The notes: generated by a model from the letters alone, not told the origin. A stretch of DNA of 64,000 bases from Mesostigma viride (GCA_009746045.1 RPFO01000154.1:7802693-7866692); one strand, 5' to 3'. Shown: positions 45,506 to 56,612, counted from the first letter of the stretch. A program made the numbers and translations.

Positions 45506-45916
45506 GTAAGCTGCCTTCTGCAAGTTTGCCTTGAGATGGCCAAGTCTCCCACTTTTTAATCTCCATCTTGTGACATGATATTTGTACCGACAATATGTGC
45601 ATGCCGAGCTGTTTTCAGCTAAGCCCTCCCTCATGGCTTGCATGCATGGCCCTCTCACGGTATCAGCACATTTCCGCGTTACCTCCCATGTTCGGATGTT
45701 CAGGGTTCAGGACCTGTAGGGCTTGCACGCATGGCCGTCTTCTCACGGTGTCAGCTTTTTCGCATGTTATTCGCCCTGTTTGGATGTACTGGCATGCCGA
45801 GCTGTGTTCCGCCCAGATTTGACAACCTTATCTCTTGCATCGCAGGAGGCATGACCAGCATTTTATGTTGTTTCCCATGTTTGGATGGTTCTGCGTGGCG
45901 CATCGTGCCGCTGCAG
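45506..45916. repeat. Intron with internal duplication
   Basis: Two diverged copies of about 83 bp (45638-45702 and 45721-45788) share GCTTGCATGCATGGCC, CTCACGGTATCAGC and CCTGTTTGGATGT motifs. No exon in this stretch. Confidence 0.6.
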
Positions 45917-46008
45917 AAACGTGGCTTTCAACCCCTGGATTTGTGGAGGCAACGAGATCAGAGCCCAGACTTATAACAAGACCGGCACCTGGGGACTCAC
46001 ATGCCCTG
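45917..46008 (+). CDS. LRR gene 1, C-terminal LRR cap exon
   Basis: 92-nt exon, acceptor GCTGCAG, phase 2 in and phase 1 out (donor GTACGT). Reads NVAFNPWICGGNEIRAQTYN then KTGTWGLTCPG. The NPWICG...CP pattern matches the cysteine-paired C-cap that closes plant LRR domains. This exon converts phase 2 (LRR modules) to phase 1 (tail modules). Confidence 0.8.
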
Positions 46009-46019
46009 GTACGTTCACA

Positions 46020-47580
46020 TCACTGAGAATTCCCACAGAATGCCTTTTCGCTACCAAGCACTCGGACATTTACTAGTACTGTGTACGTATTTACAACAAC
46101 TAAAAACAAGTAACAGGCTGCGATGTGATAGAGTTTGTCCTTGTTGTACTCGTGCGATATACGAGTATATACTTGCGGATCCGACGGACCTGGGTAGGGG
46201 CTGGTCCTGGTCCCGGCCCCCTCTTGAAACCCCAGGACCCAACCCTAACAAGCACACGTCTAACCACCAGCCATCGGCCATGCCAGGCGGCAATGTCTGG
46301 AACTAGCAGAGGAACCTTAAATCCGCATCCCGTCACGTGTTGCCAAAATGGCTAAGGCCTGTGGTCCTGGTCGCTCTGCCTGGCATCCTTCGTTCCTTAT
46401 GGCCGGATCAACAAGTCTGTCTTGAGCACCCTAGCGGCCTTCAGAGGCATTTAAGCTTGAAGTGATTTAGTGTAATTATAATGTGCTCTGTCTTGAGGCC
46501 TGTGATGCAAGTGACATGCGGCAAGAATTTCGTCGAACACTTGTCATCAGCCACCCTTGCTTGGGTCGCCGGGGAGACTGGGAATATTGTCCAGGCATTG
46601 CATTGGCTGCTACCCACCCACCCACCAACCAACCCATGTACCCATGTCCCGCGTTCAGGCAAGCACTGCGGGCCCAATCTCTGCTTTGGCACGGATCCAT
46701 GACGGCCCTGTCGATCGCTTTTGATGTCAATTCGAGATAAATTAGATCAGATAACACTTTGGTGTTTGTATAGTGCATACTTTTGTGATGATTACAGTTT
46801 ATGCCTTTATGGTTTATTGCTAGTTATATGGGTGTTGATCTGCTCTTATATTGGGCATAACATATATAGGAGCAACGGCTTAGAAGTGCGTGGGGGGGGG
46901 GGGGGAGGTTACGCAATAAAATGTCCACAGAATACCTTATTTTCCCGCAGCTGCCAAGCGCTAGGACATTCAGAACATAGTACTGTGCAAGTATTTGCAA
47001 CATCGAAGTTTAAAATAAATAATAGGCTGCCATGCACTGATGTCAGGTCAAAGTTGTTCTTGTGTGTAAAGTCATTCACGCCTTAAGTTGGGTGGGCTTA
47101 AGTTGTGTTCACGCCTTAAGTTGGGTCGCATAGGATTTCGGCATTCCGAGTTTAAAGCAATTCAGAGTACGATAGTATGTTTAATTAGTATCTTTAGTTC
47201 AAAGTAGTAAAATTAAGTAGAGCCATTCACGCATTAAGTTGGGTTCACGCCTTAAGTTGGGTTGATCCGATTTAACCCTCTAACCCAACTTAAGGCGTGA
47301 ATGACTGTACTCGATGAGTATACAAGGACACACAAGTACGAGTACTGTAGGTGCTTGCGGACGCGGCGGACCTGGGTAGGTACATACCAGCCCCGCTCCC
47401 GCCCCCCCCCCCCGCCCCCCCCCAATGAAATCCCGGGACCCGACCCTACCTGAAGCACACGTCTAACCATCGGCCATCAGCCATGCCAGGCCCGCAATAT
47501 CTAAAATCAGCAGAAGAACCTTTATTAATTCAACATTCCGCCACGGTTGCCCAAATAGCTAAGGTCTGTGGTCCTGGTTC
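46020..47580. repeat. Intronic duplication (about 46020-46390 and 46920-47580)
   Basis: Shared blocks in order: CCACAGAAT(G/A)CCTT, TACTGTG then ACAACA, CGGACCTGGGTAGG, GCACACGTCTAACCA, GCCATGCCAGG, and CTAAGG(C/T)CTGTGGTCCTGGT. The second copy is interrupted at about 47060-47330 by repeats of TTCACGCCTTAAGTTGGG. No coding content. Confidence 0.75.
47083..47306. repeat. CACGCCTTAAGTTGGGT cluster with inverted copy
   Basis: Four direct copies (about 47085, 47110, 47226, 47243) and one inverted copy (47283-47304) of the 20-base motif ATTCACGCCTTAAGTTGGGT. The last direct and inverted copies could form a hairpin. Most likely a small inverted-repeat transposon derivative. Confidence 0.7.
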
Positions 47581-48493
47581 CACTAAGTTCCTGCTGGCAG
47601 TGAACATTACTTTACACTCTCCAGCCTGTACCTGTTTGTTGTAGTCCTGGCAATGCGTTCTGGCGCACCAGCCTGCCACGCACTTGAAACAGTTGGCGGG
47701 GAACTGGTCTACTCTAGTCATTAATAGCACGTAGACTGCGTCACCTACTCTAGTATATGGACTGGGGTTAAGAAGCAACTTCAAATTTTATTTTGAGTAG
47801 CGCAATCGACAGATCTCTGTAAGAGGATCCTGGATCATACCTTAGATTCCGGAAAGTCCGTTTTCACTTGAGCAATAGTAGGCCTACAAGACAGGTGAAA
47901 ATGGCTGTAAGCTGGCATCAAATGGGCCAAAGTCAAGGCAACCAAGTAGGACGTTGGGTGGTCCAAAGTCAAGTTTTAGTACATAGTGCAATCGATAGAT
48001 CTCAATGAGGGCACTCGGCATCTGACTGTCACATGCCCGGAATAGTCAATATTCGGACGGCACGGTCCAGAATCAGATACTCCCAACAAAAAAGAATTGA
48101 CTAATTTGCCAAAGTGTGCTTTTTTTCTACGGTATACCGGTTTTCTGCGACCTGTTTCCCTTGGGCACTGCGTAGCAAGTCATTGTTTGGGATCTGGTTT
48201 TATGCTGACGCCGGAGCTTGAGTGAATCCTTCATGGCAGCAAGAGGGAATGGAAGTAGGGCTGGTGGACTATGTAGTGGAGGGAGGACTATACGCATACT
48301 GTGGAGGTAAGCTTGGGGCATATGGCGGTGGTCACCGGGGTTTGTATATCTGGCGAGGCTTGTTTGCGGTCCATGTTGCTTAGGCACCCTCTCGTGGTCT
48401 GTCCACCAGTGTAGCCTTGGAGCACTATGAAAATGATTGGCCTGCTCATGGCTTGTTTTGCCCGGCGGATGCGGATGCCCGGGATGAGTGCAG

Positions 48494-48580
48494 TTTGCTT
48501 TGACACATCGTCTGCCCTGGATCTGGATTGGGGCTGCACTCTGGACGCACCGAGCTGTATCAACAACAATGAATGCTCAT
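48494..48580 (+). CDS. LRR gene 1, Cys-rich tail exon
   Basis: 87-nt exon, phase 1-1, acceptor AGTGCAG, donor GTAAGT. Reads VCFDTSSALDLDWGCTLDAP then SCINNNECS, with four cysteines in 29 residues. Phase matches the C-cap exon exactly. Probably part of an extracellular Cys-rich domain. Confidence 0.65.
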
Positions 48581-49537
48581 GTAAGTGCTTAATGCCTTGC
48601 AATTGCGAGCACGCTGTCTTGCGCTGAGTGCAGTACCCTTAGATTTCTCGCTTGCTGTATTACGATAAGATATTTTTGAGAAATGAATTATAAAGGAAGC
48701 GCGGGTGCTCAGTGAGTCTAACCAGTAGACCTGAGAAACGGCGATATTTGCGGTCTGCTACTCCCACTTTTTTGTAACCTGTGGTGTCATTGGTAGATTT
48801 TCTTGGCAGGTACTTGTTCAAGTATTCTGCTCCTTTCAATTTTGTTTGAAAAGACTAGTACGCTCTTAACCCATCACCCCCCCCACATAACCCCACACCG
48901 GCTGCTTATGTAGGGTTTAGGATGTAGATCTGGTGACTGAGGTGTCGGGGGTATAGGGTCAGTGCATGAGTGATGGGTGGGCGGGGCATTGAATGGGTGG
49001 GTGCATGTGCTGAGACGGGTTGGTACAGTACTGTAGGTGGGTGCGGGTGGGGAAGTGAGTGATGGGTGGGCTGGCAGTCGGTCGGTCGGTCGGTCGGGTG
49101 GGGGGCAGGCAGGCGGGCAGGCGGGCGGGCGGGCAGGCAAGTTAGCTAAGTAATATCGGAACCCTGGTAGAGACATTTCCGGCACAATCACATTTGGGTG
49201 CTCAGTCAAGCCCAAGCGGATGTCTCACGTTTATTCGACCTCCCTCAACGAGGCCAGGTTTTGGTTAGCTAAATAGTATCGGAAAATTATCGCCACTGCG
49301 GAAGCAAAGTTCCGAATATTACTTGTGCCTGCAAGGTTAACTCGCCAGCATCCTTTGCACCTTAGCTAACTGGGTGGGCAGGCGGGCGGGCGGGCAACCC
49401 TTCCTCTAATATGGCTATCGAAGAGCTTTGACAGCAATTTCTTGCCGTCCAGGATCACCTAAGTTTACAAGGCTTTTCTGTTTTATTATAAGGCCAGGTT
49501 TAGTGCAGCATCACTCTTCTGCTTTCCGCCCTGCTCA

Positions 49538-49832
49538 GGGACCTTTTGGAAGGCCGCTTTGTCCAGGTTAATGACTTATGCACCCTGCTGAGGATGTTTG
49601 GTTTAAACTGGACGCAGCCATGCGGGGTGGGGAAGGAGATTGCCAGCAACCAGTTTCCGGTTTACTCCATCATAGCGCGAGTTGTGCGTGGGGGGGCAGT
49701 ATGATCCTTGCTGCCCCTGCCCCAGGATTCAAGCTGCTGACGGTGTTCCTGCACTCTGCTGCCGAGAAGCAACTGCTGGCGGAGTGCGACTCTGCACGTT
49801 GCTTATATATTTGTATTCGCACTTGGGAGTGA
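49538..49832 (+). CDS. Candidate tail exon(s), frame unresolved
   Basis: After a good acceptor (GCCCTGCTCAG at 49529-49539) two overlapping frames are open. One reads DLLEGRFVQVNDLCTLLRMF to a stop near 49696. The other (49578-49832) reads to KQLLAECDSARCLYICIRTWE. A third frame has YDPCCPCPRIQ, resembling the CCPC motif of the 51127-51639 exon. The 6-nt indel between duplicate copies preserves all frames. The true splice pattern cannot be fixed by eye. Confidence 0.35.
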
Positions 49833-49952
49833 CTAGTGAGCACCTTGTGGGGCTTGCATACACATTTGTATGGGGTTGTATTTGTATGCAGCTACTTTAA
49901 TGTCATACCGTTTTCCTGTCATCGTTTTCGCGTTTTTTTAAAATGCTTGCAG

Positions 49953-50072
49953 TGGATACTGGTGCAAGCACACCGCGGCCTCCCAGCCCTCCGCCTTCCC
50001 CCCCTCCTGGCAGCCCTCCGCCTCCCCTGAACAGCCCCCCGCGTCCCAGATCTCCACCGCTGTTTGGTTTAG
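49953..50072 (+). CDS. LRR gene 1, Pro-rich tail exon
   Basis: 120-nt exon, phase 1-1, acceptor GCTTGCAG, donor GTAAGAG. Reads DTGASTPRPPSPPPSPPPGS then PPPPLNSPPRPRSPPLFGLG. SPPP-type motifs are typical of hydroxyproline-rich wall proteins in green algae and plants. Confidence 0.75.
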
Positions 50073-50690
50073 GTAAGAGTATAACCCCGTTTAAGCCAAA
50101 CCCCGTCTAAGCCGACACCCCGGCCCCCCCCCCCCCCCCCCGGCCCACAAATACCCTAACTACTAACACACTTTGCATCACTGGTGCCCTGAATGAGGCA
50201 CCCTGTGGGCTTTACAATAGCCCATCGGCTCTGTCTAATTCATTTAAGCCGTCTATCGTCCGTTTGAGCCGAGCCCCAAGCCCCCCCCCCCCCCCCCTCC
50301 CCGCCACATACACTAAATACTGACACACTTGGCAGACCTGCTACGCTGAAAACCACCCTTCGCGAAAAAATTGTGCATTGGCTTATGTAAACAGGGTTGC
50401 CCCCCCGTGCACCCCCCCCCCCGCAACCACAAAATCGTGCTCAGTCAGTCAGTCTGACATTTTACCCAAGTAGAGCAGACCACAGGGAGTCAGAATCCGT
50501 GCTGAAAGTTGAAACTGGCCCAAACGTGCTCTTTCACTGATGTTAGGGGTCAAGGGCCCGCTGAAACGGGGTTATACCCTATCTCCTGATACATGTACTT
50601 AGAAGAGTACGCCCTCTATGCAGGAGCTCAGTTCCCTGTTCATTAAGTATTTTTGGCTGCATACCGCCTGCTCGCTTGCTCGGCATTGCT

Positions 50691-50818
50691 AAACACCCGG
50701 TAGCGGCTGCTTCCTGGCCTTAGTGCACAGAAAAGAATGCACACAAACGTTGAATGTGCCCGCTCCTGTGTTGCGTAGAATGTGTCTGCCCCGGTCATCC
50801 CTGTGCATGGATCCTCTA
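50691..50818. other. Spacer between duplicates A and B
   Basis: Unique junction sequence of about 130 bp. Nothing recognised. Confidence 0.5.
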
Positions 50819-51915
50819 CGCATCGGCTTGTCATGGCTGGGGTTTGCCACTCAGTCAAGCTGACTTTGGACCATGGATGGTCGCCGCTAGCTGAGGCTGC
50901 ATGCAATGGAAGTAGCGAAATAACGGTTGGTATCGGTTAGTTATATAGGCGGTTGTCTCTTTGATATGGTAGCGCTGATTACATGTACAATGCCTTTCCT
51001 TGCTCAAACAGCCTGAGATAAGTCCATTTCTGACCAGTTTGGGCATGTTTTCTGGTTTCACTGGCCAACGTCCACCTTCTTATTTTGCGTCCATTGCGTG
51101 TGGCAAACTATTCACCGCGTGGTCAGCCCCACCCGAGGGTTCATCGCCACCACCGCCCAAGGCCTCATCGCCACCACCGCCTGTTGCGGAGATGTGCTCA
51201 GGCTCGGAAGTTTTGTTAGCTTGGGAGGAGATTGAGTCCCGTCTTGCCACCATCATCGTGTCGGAGACTGTCTGCCTGAACCCGGCATACGTTCTGCAGT
51301 CGGGAACGCTGTGCCCTGATATGGAAGTTTGCAGCGTGGGAGGCGCCGCGTCCACTTGCTGCCCTTGCCTGGAGAAGCAGCTGACGGTCCTGGAGGGGCC
51401 TGATTCGGTAGGGGATTTGAGCTCCCTGATCTTCCAGGGCTGCACCTCCATCGGTCAGTGCTCGCTGGACAGCTACTTGAAGCTGTTCGACCAATGCGGG
51501 TACGGTGCAAGGGCGAACGCGCTGCTGTCTGCGGTGGGCGCTCCATTCCCTCCTCCTGCATCATCACTGCCGCCGCGGCTTGCAGCACCACCGCCGCCAG
51601 CTGTGATTCCGCCAGTGCCCCAATCCATCCCTAGTGGATGTAAGTAACTACGAGGCATTTCCTACTCTTGTGGTTGGGAACGGGCTGAACGGATGTGTAT
51701 AGAACAGTGTCAGTGACCATGCAGTAACCTGCGACTACTCCTGAGCCGGGTTCGTACCATGACTCCAGGTGCCTTGGTGCATCTGTGTTTCTTGGTGACA
51801 GTGTCTTGGCCTCAATTTGACCCATAACTGATGTGAGGTGTCGTTCAAGTGTTGAGGTATAGTACACTTCCCTGTATAGGTGAAACACTCCGCCCAGCTC
51901 CTTGAAGTTATGGAT
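50819..51915 (+). repeat. Segmental duplicate B (copy 2)
   Basis: Matches 3266-4370 over its full length. Its right end joins duplicate A copy 2 at GTTATGGATTTGGG with a two- to three-base overlap of homology. Confidence 0.9.
51127..51639 (+). CDS. LRR gene 1, Cys/Pro-rich tail exon
   Basis: 513-nt exon, phase 1-1, acceptor GTGGTCAG, donor GTAAGT. Paralogous to 3579-4094 with substitutions concentrated in the middle (e.g. VWDDIDFRL versus AWEEIESRL) and a one-codon length difference. Cysteines are conserved and the frame is intact in both copies, which argues for selection after duplication. Domain family not recognised. Extracellular by composition. Confidence 0.65.
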
Positions 51916-52264
51916 TTGGGTGCTCAGTCAAGCCCAAGCGTATGTCTCACGTTTATTCGACCTCCCTCAACGAGGCCAGGTTTTGGTTAGCTAAATAGTA
52001 TCGGAAAATTATCGCCACTGCGGAAGCAAAGTTCCGAATATTACTTGTGCCTGCAAGGTTAACTCGCCAGCATCCTTTGCGCCTTAGCTAACTGGGTGGG
52101 CAGGCGGGCGGGCGGGCAACCCTTCCTCTAATATGGCTATCGAAGAGCTTTGACAGCAATTTCTTGCCGTCCAGGATCACCTAAGTTTACAAGGCTTTTC
52201 TGTTTTATTATAAGGCCAGGTTTAGTGCAGCATCACTCTTCTGCTTTCCGCCCTGCTCAGGGAC

Positions 52265-52560
52265 CTTTTGGAAGGCCGCTTTGTCCAGGTTAATGACTTA
52301 TGCACCCTGCTGAGGATGTTTGGTTTAAGCTGGACGCAGCCATGCGGGATGGGGAAGGTGATTCTAGGCGCCAGCAACCAGTTTCCGGTTTACTCCATCA
52401 TAGCGCGAGTTGTGTGTGTGGGGGCAGTATGATCCTTGCTGCCCCTGCCCCAGGATTCAAGCTGCTGACGGTGTTCCTGCACTCTGCTGCCGAGAAGCAA
52501 CTGCTGGCGGAGTGCGACTCTGCACGTTGCTTATATCTTTGTATTCGCACTTGGGAGTGA
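52265..52560 (+). CDS. Candidate tail exon(s), duplicate of 49538-49832
   Basis: Same alternatives as the first copy. The reading carries RMFGLSWTQPCGMGKVILGA with an in-frame 6-nt expansion. Frame unresolved. Confidence 0.3.
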
Positions 52561-52680
52561 CTAGTGAGCACCTTGTGGGGCTTGCATACACATTTGTATG
52601 GGGTTGTATTTGTATGCAGCTACTTTAATGTCATACCGTTTTCCTGTCATCGTTTTCGCGTTTTTTTCAAATGCTTGCAG

Positions 52681-52773
52681 TGGATACTGGTGCAAGCACA
52701 CCGCGGCCTCCCAGCCCTCTGCCTCCCCTGAACAGCCCCCCGCGTCCCAGATCTCCACCGCTGTTTGGTTTAG
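52681..52773 (+). CDS. LRR gene 1, shortened Pro-rich tail exon
   Basis: 93-nt exon, phase 1-1, acceptor GCTTGCAG, donor GTAAGAG. Same as 49953-50072 but with 27 nt (nine residues of the SPPP run) missing in frame: TGASTPRPPSPLPPLNSPPR. The loss is a typical repeat-slippage change. Confidence 0.7.
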
Positions 52774-53391
52774 GTAAGAGTATAACCCCGTTTAAGCCAA
52801 ACCCCGTTAAAGCCGACACCCCCGGACTCCCCCCCCCCCCCCCCCCCGGGCCCACAGATACCCTAACTACTAACACACTTTGCATCACTGGTGCCCTGAA
52901 TGAGGCACCCTGTGGGCTTTACAATAGCCCATCGGCTCTGTCTAATTCATTTAAGCCGTCTATCGTCCGTTTGAGCCGAGCCCCAAGGCCCCCCCCCCCC
53001 CCCCTCCCCGCCACATACACTAAATACTCACACACTTGGCAGACCTGCTACGCTGAAAACCACCCTTCGCGAAAAAATTGTGCATTGGCTTATGTAAACA
53101 GGGTTGCCCCTCCCGTGCATCCCCCCCCCCGCAACCACGAAATCGTGCTCAGTCAGTCAGTCTGGCATTTTACCCAAGTAGAGCAGACCACAGGGAGTCA
53201 GAATCCGTGCTGAAAGTTGAAATTGGCCCAAACATGCTCTTTCACTGATGTTAGGGGCTAAGGGCCCACTTAAACGGGGTTATACCCTATGTCCTGATAC
53301 ATGTACTTAGAAGAGTACGCCCTCTATGCAGGAGCTCAGTTCCCTGTTCATTAAGTACTTTTGGCTACAGGCCACCTGCTCGCTTGTTGGG

Positions 53392-54521
53392 CGTTGATAT
53401 TATAAAATTATAATAAATATTTCTTAAATTATAATAAGAAATATTATAATTTACTGGCGAAAAACAATTATGGCTTTGAAGGATTCTTAATTCGTTTTTA
53501 CTACCTAACGACAACTCATATCCAATATTACGTTTTTCCTTGCAGGCCAAATTAATGGTACTACCGGCTATACAGAGGCCGCTGCCCAAGGAATTATACC
53601 TCATCTATAATAAATGATCTTATTTCTGGAATGAATTTTGAAACATATCGGCACAACAAGCAAACATTCCGAGGGTGAGGCTGCTTCATAGATGTGGCCG
53701 CGGTGCTCTACTATGCTTTTACCAAATCTAGATTTTTCGTCTAAGTCCTTGGACCATTTAGTACCCTGGTCAGGGCGTCGTGCCAGTTTAATTTCCTTTT
53801 GTTAGTTTGCGTGGCATGAATTGTTTTGGATCCGCGCTTCATGCAGTTGTGCGTCCGGCGCTATCTTGGAGGTGTGCTGCCTTATTGCCCACATGCCGGA
53901 CGCCACACCACACTTATAGACCTATGTGCTTGATGACTCATGTCATGTATTTCCATGTTTGACATGACATGCTATGTGTCGCGCCTTTTTTGGGCACCGC
54001 ACTAGTCACGCATTGCTAGATTCTAGTGGTGCAATGCATGTTCTCTGAGCGTAGTGGTCATAGACCGTAGATCAGTAGATCAACGGCTGTTTTCAGTGTT
54101 TGCCTTGAGACAAGGGCGGCGGGGTTCACGTTCACTCACTACCTAATTTTCATTGTCTTGTTGCCGTGAATATGGGCGACTGGACTTGCATGGCACTAGG
54201 TCAGCGTTTTTTGCTTGAATTGCAATCTAATCTTATGCATTAATAATAATGGCAGAAGATCAAATTTCCTCCAATTTGTGCAGGTATGAAAAGGGGCCTC
54301 CCGGTTACGATATGCACGATGGATTGCTTGCGGCAAAGAGGCGTACCGTTATTTGCCCGTCAAGAACCACTTGCTGGCCATTAAAAAAAAAATAAATTAT
54401 AACATGCCTCCGTTGGGAGATCATGTAGCACATATTCCTTGATGGATGGGTGGAGTGGAGGAAGCCGCGTAATCGAACTAACCTAACTCTGAGCTATCTA
54501 ATCTAGAAAATCCTAACTACA
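53392..54521. other. Intergenic region between LRR genes 1 and 2
   Basis: AT-rich start (53395-53460) with short inverted TATAATTT motifs. No terminal exon of gene 1 was recognised here. Confidence 0.5.
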
Positions 54522-54788
54522 CTACTCATCAAAACGCCTCCGCCTCTTGGGGGGAGGTGGCTTGCCCACAGGGGCCGGCGTGTGAGCCTTGACAATCTTC
54601 TGCCACCGCGTCTTGTTCTGCATGGCGGTCCAAAGAAGGGAGAGAGAGTGGATGCGGTGTTCAAACTGGGGTGGGACCACTAGGTCGGCCAGCAGCATCT
54701 GGGTGTAGTTCGTGGCATGTTGCTGGCCATCACACTTGTGTGCATGCATCTTGACGGGTAGATACTGGCATGACCCTTCGCCGCACAT
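54522..54788 (-). CDS. Hypothetical 88-aa frame with basic C-terminus
   Basis: Reads MCGEGSCQYLPVKMHAHKCD at the start and ends KPPPPKRRRRFDE. The middle (LLWTAMQNKTRWQKIVKAH) has ordinary globular composition unlike nearby noise. The KRRRR tail could be a nuclear-localisation signal. It could be the end of a transposase-like gene, but no match is recognised. Existence as a gene is uncertain. Confidence 0.35.
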   Translation of the reverse strand: MCGEGSCQYLPVKMHAHKCDGQQHATNYTQMLLADLVVPPQFEHRIHSLSLLWTAMQNKTRWQKIVKAHTPAPVGKPPPPKRRRRFDE

Positions 54789-55767
54789 GGCAGCTGATAC
54801 CCCGTGATTTCTACCATAGCGAACGCGTGTGCTGACCTGAGGATCAGGTTCGAACTTTCGAGTCGCTAGCTCTCATTTGCAGAAAGCGATCTCTCATAGG
54901 CATCCACTCTGCCCCAGGACCGGACGTTATGAACAGCTTCCCCCCCTCGCGAGGCCGAGTTTTATTTATAATATAAATAATGGGACGTCTTTTGCCGCTT
55001 AAGGAAAAGGAGCATAACGCCACTTGCCTGTCGAGAACTACTCGAGGATAGTCACATCAGAGCTGGGCATGCACACTGAAGTGTGAGTACCGTCGAGCCG
55101 TTCTCACTGGGTAAATGACAGCATGCCCTTTACCGCAGGCGGCAAAAGGCGCCCCGTTCTTTAGCCATAGCTCTCCCTATGCACCCTACATACATCTTAC
55201 TGCTAGCCGGTACTTCTGTGCCATGCCTAGTAGGCGCAGGTATCTGGTATTCTTCTTTTATGTAATATATCGAACTAATTATGAAAACAACAGGAAATCG
55301 TAGCAACAAAACAGCAGTTGCCAAGTGACGTACTACGTTTCATGCTACCTAGCCCTGTGTCATGGGTCCACACTCTACACCCGGGTGCAGTACCCATGTG
55401 ACAGGTGCTAGTACTTCACCATCGACGGCAGGTCCGTCCCCTTTTCCCGGCCTGTTCGCTTATCACAGTCCATATACTACTACGTAAACTGATCCGTGGG
55501 AGCTGAACAAATTGATTTTACATTTTCACCCACTTATCTTCTTTCAAACCGGCCTTTGTACAAGACGTGGTGGTTGTGGTTCACGCTAGCCCTTGAACAG
55601 GCAAATACTCTTAACGTGGAATGTTACTTCTTCAATTATTGGAATTAATCGAGGGCATCATCAGCTGGCAGGTTCTTGTGTGCACCGGGAGTTCAGTTCT
55701 GACAAGTCCTTTTGTTGTCTTGCAACGGTGGCATGGTTTGTTGTGGATGTGTTGCCTACCTCTCCAG
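54789..55767. other. 5' region of LRR gene 2
   Basis: No exon fixed. A hydrophobic stretch (SFCCLATVAWFVVDVLPTSP) lies in frame directly before the N-cap exon, in a frame open from ATG 55593. It could be a signal-peptide end if the acceptor at 55767 is not used. Confidence 0.4.
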
Positions 55768-55924
55768 ATAGTGACAGAGCAGCACTGCTAGCTCAGAAAA
55801 GCGCGATCATGCGGCCGTCTTTGTGGGACTGGACCACCTCTGGGAATCCTTGCGACTTTGAGTTCGTCTCGTGTAACTTAACAAAGGAAGACGGTCTACG
55901 TGTGACCGGCTTGAATCTGGCTTG
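55768..55924 (+). CDS. LRR gene 2, N-terminal cap exon (LRRNT_2-like)
   Basis: 157-nt exon, acceptor CTCTCCAG, donor GTAAGC, phase 1 in and 2 out. Reads SDRAALLAQKSAI, WDWTTSGNPCDFEFVSCN, LRVTGLNLAW. Homologous to 5646-5799 with matching phases. The frame is also open upstream to ATG 55593, so the true start could be within the same exon. Confidence 0.85.
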
Positions 55925-56612
55925 GTAAGCGCATTTTTCTTTTTATTTGCAATGATGTAATTAGTGCGGGGGTGGGATAGAAAAGAATGTCCGAGTAATA
56001 CGAAGCTGAGTGTACGCATGTATACGTTAGAAGTAGGGTTTTGCGATGCTATTGAACACTGAAAGATTTCCAATTCATGCTTGGCGATGGCTACCCTGGA
56101 GGCCCGGCTCGGGGACATCAGCAGAAGCATCAACACAAGTTTTCTTGCTTGATGCCACACACCCACGCACCCAACCACGAAGGTATGTAGGGGATGGGGG
56201 GCATGCACTTCCTGCTCAATTGGCTTTTGATTTCATTTACACGATGCCATTCATTTCATGCCATTCACGTAATCGGTTTCAACAAAATCAGGTATTGGGG
56301 GCGGCCATGAGCACTGTGCATGAGTATGTACATAGATGCGAAATGGAGACATGTCTTTGACACATAAAAGATACTAGTTAACATCATTAGCAATGGCAAA
56401 AAGCGCCCTCTGAAAGTGCCCACAGCGGCGCCAAATGAAGGCAGCTCTCTATTGTTTAGCTTTATCGGCTTTGTCAATTGTTCCAAAAGAAGCTCTAGAG
56501 TTCTGCAATTTGACTTTGTTATCAAGTCTTCTGATGTGCAAGCAATGGACGGCTGAGGCTTTGATGTGTTTGTTCGGTTCCCTGCGATGGCGCGTTGCAC
56601 CTGCACACGCAG
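55925..56612. other. First intron of gene 2
   Basis: No feature. Its short length, compared with the same intron in gene 1 (about 590 bp), indicates the ancestral size. Confidence 0.55.

Larger units (their letters stand above)
49192..50690. repeat. Segmental duplicate A (copy 1)
   Basis: About 1.5 kb repeated at 51914-53391 (offset about 2.72 kb), covering the candidate exon region, the Pro-rich exon and the following intron. The B duplicate lies between the two copies. Differences are few: an extra 6 nt in copy 2 near 52363 and a 27-nt loss in its Pro-rich exon. Confidence 0.9.
5646..52773 (+). other. LRR gene 1 (overall span)
   Basis: Composite of the exons listed separately: LRRNT_2-like N-cap, about 14 LRR modules (some damaged), C-cap, then Cys- and Pro-rich phase-1 modules. 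LRR modules are 24 residues with consensus LxLxxNxLSGTIPPELGSLxxL, the plant-specific LRR class. Most LRR introns are phase 2, so modules can be gained or lost without shifting the frame. Introns carry transposons and satellites, giving a gene over 40 kb. No transmembrane or kinase exon was seen, so the product is probably secreted, cell-wall associated, or a receptor-like protein. Several damaged exons leave open that the locus is a pseudogene. The 5' start and 3' end are undefined. Confidence 0.6.
51914..53391. repeat. Segmental duplicate A (copy 2)
   Basis: See copy 1 at 49192-50690. Similarity fades at about 53391, where an AT-rich stretch with TATAATTTAC-like inverted motifs begins. Confidence 0.9.
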
